NCBI GenBank assembly: GCA_019054805.1
Contig: JAHQIY010000005.1
Span: 4,633,501-4,697,500, forward strand
Length of the DNA: 64,000 bases
Origin: Brachionus manjavacas
Taxonomy: Eukaryota; Rotifera; Eurotatoria; Ploima; Brachionidae
Reading direction: 5' to 3'
Shown: positions 1-11,200 of the stretch, piece after piece
Layout: each line of letters opens with the position of its first letter
How positions within the stretch are numbered: the first letter of the stretch is position 1
Notes under the pieces: model-generated
What the model was told of the DNA's origin: nothing
The model's database searches: none
The model's input: only the letters and a program-made list of their open reading frames with translations
Position numbers and translations under genes: made by a program

Positions 1-8
1 TAATGTGG

Positions 9-115
9 TTTGTCAAAAAGTACAAAAAGTACATTTTTTTTTGAAGAGAACAAGGAGACTTTATAGTATTTGGGTTTTTTTGTCAAAAAGTACATAAAGT
101 ACATTCTTTTTTTTA
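9..115. repeat. Two-copy imperfect direct repeat
   Basis: The word TTTGTCAAAAAGTACA followed by AAGTACATT occurs at about 9-36 and again at about 78-105, each followed by a T-run and a purine-rich stretch. The copies are about 69 bp apart, so this is a short tandem duplication next to the broken acyltransferase copy. No function is visible. Confidence 0.6.
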
Positions 116-185
116 AGAGACATTATAGTTTTTAAATTTTTAAAGGATAAAAAGTTTTTTAAAGGATTTTTTTTTACTGTCAATA

Positions 186-750
186 GATGAGCTTTTTAAA
201 AAAAAAATTTCGCTAAACAAACGCGTAAAGTCAATTTGGAGCTCAAATTAGCACAAAAAACAATAAATAAGAAAATGTAATACCTGGATGTAGAGAATCC
301 ATGTTAATATTTATTCGTGGATTGTAGGCAGCTGAAAAATGCATGATACCATAGAATGCAATCAAAAAGGCAATATTTTGAAATAGTTTCTCCAGTTTGG
401 ATCCATGATTCGCTTTTTTAAAGTTGTTTGGTCATTTTTTAGGTGAGTAAAAATGCGCTTAGAACGAAGAAACCAAAAACTCCGATAGAAGTACCAGTCA
501 TAAAGAAAATACTCATATCTCCTGTACCTACTTTAACTGTAACCATATCCCATTTTTTACTGTAACCTTTTTTAACTCCAAGAAACAGTAAAATGTGATT
601 AATGACGACTGTTAGTGCGCAAAATCCACTATATCCATCTAAATAATCGAATCTTGTTGAAATTGATTTTTGAGAATCTTCGAAAAAGAATAATAAATAT
701 TTGGTAAGACTAATCAAATACTGAAATTTTAAGAATCTTATTTTTATCAT
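186..750 (-). pseudogene. Truncated acyltransferase-3 copy
   Basis: Read on the minus strand from 750, this closely matches the intact acyltransferase 3 gene at 56271-57464. The first ~103 codons are open (MIKIRFLKFQYL..., then SRF/TRF-D-LDGY motif and VFGFFVLSAFLLT), followed at once by a stop. After the equivalent of GETILKY about 475 bp of the gene is missing, and similarity resumes at the segment for FYGIMHFS..YNPRI and runs to about position 190. The catalytic-type HH of the intact gene reads NH here, and an insertion sits after it. The copy lies in the opposite orientation and is intronless like its relative. It is a dead or partial paralogue; a short expressed N-terminal peptide is possible but unsupported. 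Confidence 0.85.
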
Positions 751-863
751 TCGTTAATATTTTAATTATGTGTTTCTAAAACAAATTTAAACATTTAAGA
801 GAAAAAAAAAGATTTTAAATCTAAAATTTATATGATTTTTTTTGAAAAATATAATTATCATGA

Positions 864-865
<2 letters not shown>

Positions 866-901
<36 letters not shown>

Positions 902-945
902 GTTATATTATATATTATTATATTATATATATTATTATACATGAA
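866..945. repeat. ATT/TATA microsatellite
   Basis: About twelve ATT units at 866-901 run into alternating TATATTAT sequence. It is a simple repeat just upstream of the LINE. Confidence 0.9.
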
Positions 946-957
946 TATTATTATTTG

Positions 958-3900
958 GCTGTTTGTCGTGAAACTTTAAGATTTTTGTATTAACTCCTCG
1001 TTCAATACCAGGCACTCCAAAACGCACAACACGCTTAGCAAAACCTTAATCTTCTACAACAACCAAACAACGTATTTTACGATAAAACTGCAAACCAAAA
1101 CATGTCCACATATCAACATACCATCCATCAGCATAATCCTTCAAAGAACTCAATCCTATTACCGGCAAATAACAACTCACCTTCAAACTTGTACCGAGCT
1201 AAACGCACAAGAGTAAATTCCCAACAAAGACTTGACGAATCAAATGAAACGGAAAACCAACCAAAACAAAATGAAGCAAAAAAAAATTTTATCCTAAAAT
1301 ATATTAGCAATCAGCAGTTTCGATCTCAAATGAAAAGTTACTTAAAACTTTCCAATGAAATCAAAAGATGCTTGCCAAGTATTTACAAAATAAACGCGTA
1401 TTTATACAAAAATAACGAACTCATAACTAAAACAGACTCAGACGATTCAATCGAAAGAATAAAGACTAGCTGACCAGCTGACGCGTTTATACACGGCCCG
1501 TGTACTGAGTCCACCATGAGGCTCCGAAATTCTACATTGCCTTACAAAACGTAAGTATTGATTTTAATATCACAGAAAAGAGAATCTAGACTACCTCAAG
1601 GAATACTTTGACATAATTAAAGTACTCAGAATAATCAAAAAAAGTACTAATGAATCACTCAAGACCATTAAAGCCTTACTTAACAAAAGAGAAACCTACG
1701 ACAGAATCATAAAAGCCTCCAAAATAAAAATTGTCAATTCAATAATCAAGGTTAAACCTTGGATCTTCGGTATTAAAACAGATCAATGTTTTTATTGCCA
1801 GAAAATTGCCCATAAGAATATTAACTGCCCGAAAATCAACCAACCCCCAACCTGTGTGCGCTGCGCGGTGACTGGCCACTCTCACCAAGTGTAAAATTAC
1901 TGACCCAAAACTCTTCAAGTGTGTTAATTGCACTTAAAATCATCCTTCAAACAAATAGAAAAAAATCTCATCTTGAAGAAAAAGCCCAATAAATCTACTC
2001 TTCAAACTCTAGTTACAATCAAAGCGCAACAAATATGATCTATAACATTATATTATAACTAAATCATTTTGATTTTAATTGTTTAAAATTTATGTTTTTT
2101 TACATGTATTTCTGTCTGTATCAGAGTTGGTCAAAAGTCAAAGTCATGAAAATTTTAATTTTTTGAAGTCAAGTCAGGAATTTGACTTTAAATTTTATTT
2201 TTTTCTAATCAAGTTAAAATTAAAATTTATATTTAAAAATATTTATTTTAAATAAAGTTTAGTATTCGAATTTTAATGTTTTCAAATTACATTTTATCAT
2301 TGTTAATTTTTCCAAGTTATTTGGTGTTAATCTTGAATTTTATTGTTAATAAAATTATTTTAGACTCAAGTCAAAGTCAGACTTTGACTTTGAAATTATT
2401 TTAGACTCAAGTCAAAGTCAGACTTTGACTTTGAAGTTATGTTACATCCAAGTCAAAGTCAGACTTTGACTTTGACTTTTAACGATTCTGACTTTAAAGT
2501 TTGACTTTTGACCAACTCTGGTCTGTTTTTAATCTTTTTTTTTTTTTTTTTTCTATTTAAGTCTTTATCTTTTCTTTTTCTTTAATTTTTGAAATTTAAA
2601 ATTTTTACATTTACTTCTCCTAGTAGGAGATTAATTCAATTTAAATAAATTACATTAGATCGAATTCAATATTCGACAGCTTAACAAAAAATTTTCTGAA
2701 TTTATTAATTGATGTAATCAAAAATCTGAAAGAGGTTATTCAATCATTGGAGGAGAACCCAAAGTTCTTTTCAAGTTTAGTTAAAAAAATTTAGGCTCAA
2801 ATTTTGCAAACTTTGCAATGAACAGGCTCCATTCAGAGCTGGAACTGAACCAATCAGAAATTTCAGTACCTGAAAGTTTTGTCGACAAAGACATGGACTT
2901 CACCAACGATCAACAATTTTAAGGGTATACACGGTGAACCAAAAAAAAATACCTTCAAAAAACTGAATTAGCAAAAGTTTGATAAAGTTTTGTTAGAAAA
3001 GAGCTTGACTAGTAACCCTATCACACATGCTAAAGAAATCGACAAAGAACTGGAAAGCATTATCCAGACAATAAACTCATCGATCGAATACTCCACAGAA
3101 ACCATAACATTCAAATCAAAATCGATAAATCCTAAATCAATTCCACATTCACTCGTGTTATAAATCAAAGCAAAACGAAGAATCCAAAGACTCAAAAATC
3201 GAAACAAATCTCCAATTTTAACTAAGCTGTTCAAATTTTAAAAAACAAAGTTCGCAAGCACATTTTTCTTTCCTTAAGACGTCTTGGAATCTAATAAATG
3301 AATTCCAAGACTTAAAAAAATTTAATCAATGCGATTCGAAATGTTGGGAAGCACTCAAAAGATAAGACCATGACAGTTAAAATAACAGTCAAGCTAGAAA
3401 ATTAAAAATAAAAAATGCAGAAGGGCAGTACCTTGATTCAGACGAAAAAATAGCAAGTGCCTTTGGTGAAAACCTAGAGAAGATCTTTAACTGCGAAGTA
3501 GAAATTACGCACTCCAAACAAGCCGTCAACCTCTCAAGAGACTTAAATGATGCATTAATTTCAAAAGACGAGTTTTTCAAAGCTTTACATCTAATCAACC
3601 CAAAAGCTGCGCCAGTTATTGATAAGATAAATAACAAAATAATAAAAAATCTCCCGATTCCGATTTTAAAACGTCTGGTTTAAAATAAAAAATGAAAAAA
3701 CGAGCCCACAAGATTATATTTTTCGTCTAAGTAAATCTATTATAGACGGGTTTGACAGAAAAGAGTACACTGGAGCAGTCTTTTTCGACCTGGAAAGGTA
3801 TTTTACAAGGTTTTTCATATAGGGATTTTAATTAAGCTTAAAAGACTCGGTGTCAACCTTCACATTTTCAGTTGGATTAAACAATTCCTATTAGACAGAA

Positions 3901-4950
3901 AGTTCCAAGTATGTGTTAAAAATTACATGTCGAAGGAATTAAGCATCCAAACCGGGGTCCCTCAAGGGAACTGTCTATCCCCTACACTTTTTTTACCCTT
4001 TTTTTAGTGACAATATAAACATGATCCCAAAAAAACTAAAAATTGCCCTCTACGCTGACGATCTGTGTATTTGGTTTACCAACAAATCTCTAAAACAAAT
4101 TGAAAAAAACTTGAACACTGGGATATTAAAACAAATCACTCAAATTTGCAAGGAATGGGGTTTAAAATTAACTGAAACAAGACCAACTATTGTGTCTTTA
4201 CAACTGGTTACCGTACTGGCTATGAAACAAAATTTAGATTAAAACTCAAATCAGGCGACAGCGCTGTTCCAATGGAACCATTCACAACCTTCTTAGGCTT
4301 GAACGTGACCCAAAATTGAATTTCAAGAAATTATACGGGAATCTTGGCAAGAGGATTAATACCAAAATAAATATGATTCGAAGGATAAAGGGCTATAGAT
4401 TAACAAACTCGACCAAATTATGCATTATAGTGTTTAAGAGTTTCATTAGATCATTAATCGGTTATTTGTTTATCCTTCTGTCCTGTTATACGCAAAGAAT
4501 TATATCGGATCTACAAGTAATCCAGAACAATATTCTTCGACATATAAATTTTTCCCTTTAAAAACAAGAATATCTGAAATTGATAAAAAGTTCCAATTAG
4601 AAATGATCTCAACAAGGACTGAACAATTACTCAGAAATTATTTTAAAAAAAGGCTAAATTACAATTAACTAATAGAAGAACTAAATGAATTTGTATCAAT
4701 TCCTCAAATAGAAACAAAGTCTAAATCTTTGTATTTCAACTTCATTCAAGTCAGGAACATGTCCCAAGAAGGAACATGAAATTTTATTTATTTTTTTATA
4801 ATTTTTTATCTTTTTGTCTTATTTACTCGCAATTTACATCTATTTAATTTCTTTTTGTATAAAATCGTTAGGCTGAAAAGAAGGGTAGTGCCCATTCTCC
4901 ACAGCCTGAGGTTTACCCTCAAACTTTTTAATTAAATAAATAAATTTTTG
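958..4950 (+). mobile_element. Jockey-like LINE, decayed
   Basis: An ORF1 segment from 1102 ends near 2040 and holds two gag-type zinc knuckles at about 1785-1890 (CFYCQK...NCP and CVRC..TGHSH). From about 2640 the ORF2 pre-RT linker follows, then reverse transcriptase: FFDLE near 3780, GVPQGNCLSPTLF near 3950-3990, the YADD catalytic box at about 4050, and an RT tail with RTEQLLRNYF near 4620. The 3' UTR ends in a TAAATAAATAAA tail near 4935-4950, as in rotifer-type jockey elements. Many stops and frame changes interrupt both ORFs and I could not find the endonuclease domain, so the copy is inactive. A hAT-type MITE interrupts it at 2122-2520. Clade assignment within jockey/CR1 is by motif style only. 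Confidence 0.8.
2122..2520. mobile_element. hAT-type MITE
   Basis: The ends are inverted repeats starting CAGAGTTGGTCAAAAGTCAAA, matched at the right end (…TTGACTTTTGACCAACTCTG). CAGAG is the usual hAT terminus. Flanks carry an 8-bp near-duplication, GTCTGTAT (2114-2121) and GTCTGTTT (2521-2528), the target-site length of hAT. The right half contains three copies of a CAAGTCAAAGTCAGACTTTG palindrome. There is no ORF. It sits between ORF1 and ORF2 of the LINE, so it inserted after the LINE. Confidence 0.85.
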
Positions 4951-5462
4951 TATAAACTGATTTTAAATTTAGATTAAATAAATTCTTCATCACTTTATCA
5001 GCTTCTTAAAATTAAAAAAAAGCCAGCATTAATAATTTTAAAACTTGCTTTAAATTTAAATTAATGCTGATTAAAATTCAGTTCTATCCAAAATAAGCTT
5101 TATTAAAATCAAAATGTATAATATTTAACTAAAATATTTAAAAATTGTCTTTTTGATTTAAATTTTGAATTAAAAAAAAGCATATTAGAAACAAAAAATT
5201 AACTTCTTGATTCGTTTTTAAAAAATTTATCAACCCGATCTGTTAATTAGAATAATTTTCCTAAATTTACATTTTATCCAGTATTACGAATTGAATAAAA
5301 AGAATTATTTGAAAAATTTTATTATTTCTTATTTTTTTTTAATTGTAAAGAATTCTAATGTTTGGGTACACAAAGCACCAAGTTGTACATTAAACAATTA
5401 GTTGGAAATTTTAAAATAAAAGATTATAATTACAGCGGTTCAAATAAAAACGTAACGCTAAA
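4951..5462. other. AT-rich intergenic stretch
   Basis: No gene or repeat is recognisable; the open frames are short and of the low-complexity kind expected from A+T-rich DNA. Confidence 0.6.
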
Positions 5463-5595
5463 AAAGCCGCGTCCAAACAACGAGCAGTGCGGCCGGCCGT
5501 CCAGGCCTGTTTGCGGCTCCGAACCGATCCGGCCTACACGGCCATGCCGTCCGACCTTTCCGACCCTTCTGACCTAGCCGACTCATCCGGCCCCT
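5463..5595. repeat. GC-rich CCGACC repeat patch
   Basis: About 130 bp near 65% GC stand out from surroundings near 25%. The right part is built from degenerate 8-10 bp units of the form (T)CCGACC(T/C)TT: CGTCCGACC, TTTCCGACCC, TTCTGACC, TAGCCGAC, TCATCCGGCC. The left part holds GGCCGGCC and other CCGG words. A 71-codon frame from 5362 reads through it (arginine/proline-rich end) but looks like a by-product of the repeat. A related patch lies at 6111-6180. Confidence 0.6.
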
Positions 5596-6110
5596 AAATT
5601 TTTATTGAAATTATTTATTTTTAATAAATTAAATTTCATTTTTAAATATAAAATTTTCAAGATTTATTTTACACAAAGAAATTTTTTTTTAATTATTTGC
5701 AAAAAAAATTCAAACAACGCTAATCGCTATTTGGTGTTTGCAGGAGCGAGTGCAGATTTTTTAACCTTTGTATCTGCATTACACACCCTTTGTAGTTTGT
5801 CAAAACAAATTGCTTAATCATGCTTTAATAAGTGTTTAGCTTCCTTCATAAAATTTAAATATTTATTCAATAAAATATAAATTTTTTAGTTTCTTAAAAA
5901 TTTAAATGAAATTTTTATAATACCAAACAAAAATGAATCTTATTTTTTAAAATAAAATTGTAAAATTACTATTAAATTAATTGTTAATAAATCAATCAGG
6001 CAATTTTTTAGCACAACTATTTCCATTCAAACAAAGTTTGTTTAGATAAACACATTTTGACAATTTGACAACATTATCAAATTCATGGTCAACGCTTTCG
6101 GATTAATTAG

Positions 6111-6180
6111 AGGAGCCGGATGGGCCACTAGTAACTTTGGCGTTCTAACACGTCCGACCAGTCCGACCCATCCGGCCAAG
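6111..6180. repeat. Second GC-rich patch, hairpin
   Basis: Arms GCCGGATGGG (about 6115-6124) and CCCATCCGGC (about 6167-6176) can pair. The right arm includes GTCCGACCAGTCCGACCCAT, the same unit as in the patch at 5463-5595. Both patches may be parts of one unknown element, about 0.7 kb in all, with plain AT-rich DNA between them (5596-6110). Confidence 0.55.
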
Positions 6181-6572
6181 TTGTCATTTTTATTTTTTCA
6201 ACTTGATTCTTACTTTTTGTGACATATTGAACAAAAACATTTCTTAAAAGAAAAGCTTGAATGAATGAATTTCAATGAATTTGAATGTTTTTTAATATCT
6301 TAATTTTTATCTTAATATTAATCTTAATCTTAAAAATTTATTTCTAAGTTGTAAAAAAATTAATATCTATCATGTGATCTAAAAAAATGGATTAAGAAAA
6401 TTATAAAAGCACCATATTCAAATATTAAATTTTACTTTTTTTCACACATTAGAGTTTTAAATATTAAGATAAGTCAGATTTTTTGCACTTATTGTAGAAC
6501 TGAACAAAGTCTTAAATTTTGTATTCAAAAGTGTTTGTTAGTTGAATTTTGAAGTATAAATCAAACTATATA

Positions 6573-6894
6573 CAGTGCTTTTATAAAAGATCAAATAACA
6601 TTAAAAAACGTCACTTTTAGTAAAATTATTCCAAAATGCTGACGGCCAAAAAAAATTAGGTTTTTGTTAAGAAAAATGCAAAAATTGACTGTTTTTCAAA
6701 AGCAATTTTTTTGAAAATACAAAGAAAGCACAATAATGAGTATAAAAAAAAAAATTTTTAAAATTTTTGAAAAACAGTAAATTTTGACATTTTTCTTACC
6801 AAAAACCTAATTTTTTTTTGGCTTACTAAAAATAATAGAAAATTACGTAAAATTACGTAATTTAGCCGAATCTGGATCTTTTATAAAAGCACCC
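6573..6894. mobile_element. Tc1/mariner-type MITE
   Basis: The left end is CAGTGCTTTTATAAAAGATC and the right end, reverse-complemented, is GGGTGCTTTTATAAAAGATC, flanked by TA on both sides (6571-6572 and 6895-6896). The interior forms a second long inverted repeat around GGCCAAAAAAAATTAGGTTT and its complement. The 322-bp element has no ORF. A solitary matching end, TTATAAAAGCACC, lies at 6401-6413, suggesting another degraded copy next door. Confidence 0.8.
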
Positions 6895-7073
6895 TATTTC
6901 TGATAAATTTTCCGATTATTCTATTATTATAAAAAAAGATAGAATCAAATTTAAAATTTTTTATTTTGAAATTATAGTTGCCGCTGTTAAAAAAATTTTT
7001 AAATTAAAAAAAAGTTTTTAATCAAAATATTTTTCTTACAAACGTTTAATTCAATTAACTATACTAAATAATT

Positions 7074-7230
7074 TGGGTCTTTCCAATGTGTGATCATTTG
7101 ATCATAAAAGTTGTGATCATTCCAATAATGATGGTTTTGGGAACAAGACTGATCACCAAAACGATGATCACACAATATGTGATTTACAACATCTAAATTA
7201 AAATAATGGAAAAAACTTTTGTGATCAATG
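7074..7230. repeat. Cluster of six TGATCA palindromes
   Basis: TGATCA occurs at 7091, 7099, 7114, 7150, 7165 and 7222, several extended to GTGATCA or TGATCAC, within about 140 bp. The stretch begins GGGTCTTTCCAA and contains TTCCAAT twice. It may be a small palindromic MITE or a cluster of protein-binding sites; no ends with a clear target duplication were found. Confidence 0.5.
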
Positions 7231-7559
7231 TTTCATTTAAAGTGTTATAAAGAGTAAATATAAATTTGAAATTAAACAGAGTGGTTTTTAGCGATATGAA
7301 GTTTGACACCGGGTTCATTCTTCATCAAAGCCTTGCATATTAGAAAAATAGTAAAATATTTCCAAAAGCTCGCATGTTTGCTCAAAGCGACTGATACTTG
7401 CTCTTTAGCGACATGAGGCTCTAAAGCCCGTATACGATATTAATTCGATTTTTCTTAAATATATGAAAAACCAAATTATATTTAAATTTTAGCAAATTGA
7501 ATTCATTTCTTCGTTCTAATCATCTACACTTGAGTCAATCCCAGTCTCTTTTGAGTTTA

Positions 7560-8215
7560 ATTCATTTACTGTAACAGAAGTTTAATCAGTGCGAGCAAGT
7601 GTCTCTTCTTCAGATAAATCAGAGTCATCATCATCGTCATCATCAACATCATTAACAACAAAATACACATTTGCTTCCTCGCCAAGGTCACCATCAACAT
7701 CAGCAAAAAAGTTCTCCAGTGATTCAAACCTTAAGATATTAACTAATTTTAACTTCATTTATAACTTATATTAATATCAACTTATTTCCTGGTTTATAAA
7801 AATTTGCAATAACTTCCAAAGTAAGTTCATAAGTTCTAGTTCTATTGCCATTGACGCCATAATTGATTCACCACACAAACTCGTCCAACTAGAATTGAAT
7901 GTATGTTCTTTTTTAACCTCCCATATCTTTAAATTTGTGCTTGGAAGCGTTCTAGAAAGTTCTAGAAAACTGATACCGGTAAGACATGGAACTATTGATG
8001 AAACTGTTTCTCTGTTTAAATTGTGATCAAAGTAGAGAACAATTGAATGAGCAGTCTTTGAAACAGTCAACTCGGCAGCCTAAGATTTCATTCTTGGCAT
8101 TGCTAGATCTTTATTTTTTGCTTCAAATTCATTACTGCACCGAATTATTTGCAGTAAGATTTAGAGCATTTCTAATCGTTTCTGACAATCTTAGCTTTTT
8201 TCTCAAAGAGTCTTA
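7560..8215 (-). pseudogene. Unidentified degraded coding relic
   Basis: On the minus strand a frame at 8070-7777 of about 97 codons is followed, after stops, by an acidic segment around 7740-7600 containing DVDDDDDDDSDLSEEE. Upstream (about 8200-8140) another fragment reads SETIRNALNLTANNS. The pieces are in different frames, so this is not an intact gene. The style, an acidic tail after an ordinary domain, recalls transposon-borne proteins, but I recognise no family. It could also be chance. Confidence 0.25.
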
Positions 8216-11200
8216 AATCTTTACTTTTAAAATTCGTGTTTTAATATTTGACTCAAAACATTCAGAGTTTATATTTGAATTTTTAGGCAAAGTACACGTA
8301 AGAATGATTATATGAGAAAGATTTCAAGGTTTTGTGAAGATCAGTTCTAAAGAAGAGAACAAAGTGTAAAAAGATTAAATAACTTTTTTTCTAAGAGTTT
8401 AAAAATAGTTCTCTGAATGCAGCATGGAGCTAAACCCTACTAAACTCTACTAATTTAGCAGACCTTGATTCGATGCAACTTTGAATATTGTACTATGTTA
8501 CATTTACAGAACTAAGTTTAAACCTTTAGACAAAAATTTATTCATTTCTGTTCTTTCTATCATTTTGTACTGAATTTCACAAAACCAGATTTCAAAACTG
8601 AAGCAATTATAATTTTTATTGTAATATTAATGCGACGTCTTTTTATCAAGAAAAGTTGATGAGAAAATTTTATATTTTAATGATCAATATGTACAATTGA
8701 GATAGTCAATTCATTCATTTTTTAATTTAGTTTATTTATTTAATTACTAAAATTAATTTTACCAAGAATTTAAAAAATTAAAAAAGAAATAGAGAAATAT
8801 TAAACTGGTTAGTAAACTACAGATGCTACAGTTATGTAATGAATGCTCATAAATCTCTGTACCAAACAAGGCTAAATAAACCGGATCGATCTATAATTAT
8901 ATGCCTAGAACAATATTTGCTTAGCAAATTTATAAACACGGCAGTGATGAAAAATGTGCTCTTTAAAAGTCCATTTTAGTGGCGGAAATCAATCAAATAT
9001 TTTATTTAAAATCACATTTTTTCCAAGTAAATGCATTTGTTTATATTTGAATAAAACTTAAAATAACACTAGTCAAATACAAGAAGATAACTTTGAATTT
9101 TATATCGTTAACTTATGGTATTTTAATTATGTTCCTAATAAAGACCATTGAAATAATGAATGATAAATAGCTTTAATTTTATTTTCTTTGCTTTTTGCAA
9201 CTAGAATTCGTGGTATTCCAAGCAAGATTTTTGCACTTTAAATTCTATTATATGATGAGCTTTTTATTAGATTATTTAATCATGGTTAAATAAACCAGTT
9301 CTTTGTTAGCATGTAGATATATTATTAACTTGGCTTAATAGGCGTTTAGTAGTTTCCTTTAGTAATAATTTATTAATTTTTTGAAATAAAGATATTTTTT
9401 AATCGAACATTTTGTTGATAGTGTAATAGAGTCTTGCAAGCCTATACCATGCCCAAATGAAGATAGAGAATGCGATCTACAGGATGAGAAAATGGCCAGT
9501 AAACAAGTTCTTTCAGTGATCACCATTTAAATCGTAATTTGAATTTTAAGACTCCTGAAAATTTTTGTCTAGAAAAAATAATTTTATGTCCTTAATAGAA
9601 TTTTGGTAATCTAGGATCTATATTTATCTTGACATTTTTATGGTCAATTTTCATATTCCCTAAAATTAAGCGACCATGTTAGCTTTAAATTAGAACATTT
9701 TTTGTTTACTTTTTTCCAATAATTGTTCATAAAATATATTAAAAACATTGATTTGTTAATTTTTCAGTATTATATTAGCTTTTCCACATGTTTGATAAAT
9801 ATATACTTGGTTTGATACAAGCCTTTATCCTTGACTTGACTTACCAAAACTTTGCAAGCTTAAGGATATAAAAGAAGAGAAAAAAAACTTAGTTTGCTTT
9901 AAGAATCTAGAAAAAACACTTTAAATAGTTGTCAATAGTAATTTGAAAATTAAATATTTAAGATAATATTAAAAGAGCTTTTAAGCTATTAATGAAGTCT
10001 ACATTTTTTTTCTTGCTTTGATAAATGAAATGATTATTTCAAGTGGTCAAAATGAATTTTTGTTCTATTACCAAAAATAACATGTCAATAATTCGGAATT
10101 TTAATTAAATTTTTGTCTCTTTATCAATTGCGTGTCTATTTAAGTTAATATCAATAACTCGCAAGAGGCTATTTAAAAAATTACTAGATTTAAGTCTTCA
10201 TCTTTGGTCGAAATTATTATTTTATCTATTTTTAAATTGTATTAAAATATTTCAACAATTTTGAACTAGCCGAAACAAGGCTTGCTGAATTATAATCTAT
10301 TTACGATTGTATCTTTATCAAATAGTCATAAAATAAAATTTGGATTTTATTGCTTTTTTCTATTTTTTTTCTCGTATTGTTTTACGATTATTATACAATA
10401 TTGAAGTATTGAGAGAGCGATTATGGCCCAGATTTTTGCATTCTAACAAATTAGTTTTTAATTTTTTTTCAAATCCCTCAATAAAAAAGCTCCCTTGAAG
10501 GCTTGGAGTTCTGTTTTGGGTTCTGTTGCAATTTTTTTAAATTGTCAGCATTGTTGGAATTTAATTTAACTTTAAAAAATTTTAAATTTGATTTAAATTA
10601 GTTTATTTTTAATTGTTTAAATTTCTCAAAATTTTGAAATTTCGGTTATTTCAATTTTTTCACCAAGAGTCTTTTTCATTAAGTCTAAAAGTTATTAAAT
10701 CCAAACACAACTTAGTATTACTTAATCAAATATTTAAAAATTTTAAATCTTTTAAAATCTACATTTTAAACTATTTTTTGGAAAGAAATTTAGCGATGAA
10801 ATCTAAAATATCTTTTTTAAATGAACTATTTAGTAAATAATTAAAAAAAAAAAAGTTTCGGGCAAATACTATCATTTATTAAATTTGACTAGTAAATTTT
10901 GGGGTTATTAATCTTTAATGACAAGTTGTGTGAGTAAAAACTCCGATCGATATAAATTATCTTCGGACCGAATAAAAATCAATAAATTTATCTAGTGAAT
11001 TCGATTGGGATTAAAAAGGTCAAAGATTGGTATTGATATTTTAAAATGACATGTTGGCTTATTAGAATACCCTTGTTTTTTTTAAGTCATCTTATTAAGT
11101 TAATACGCTATAAATGACAAAAAAGTAATATATTTGGACTATTTATTTATCTAAAGGTGTTTATTAACTATTTGAAATAGAGAGCTAACTTGTGAGCAAA

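Noticed and set aside
1128-1310. Minus-strand frame over LINE ORF1
   Set aside because: It is a shadow of the LINE coding strand.
5362-5577. 71-codon frame through the GC-rich patch as a real protein
   Set aside because: Its Arg/Pro-rich end simply mirrors the CCGACC repeat and the start lies in random-type sequence.
10613-10840. 75-codon open frame
   Set aside because: It is rich in F, K, L, N and I only, as in random A+T-rich DNA, with no motif or splice context.
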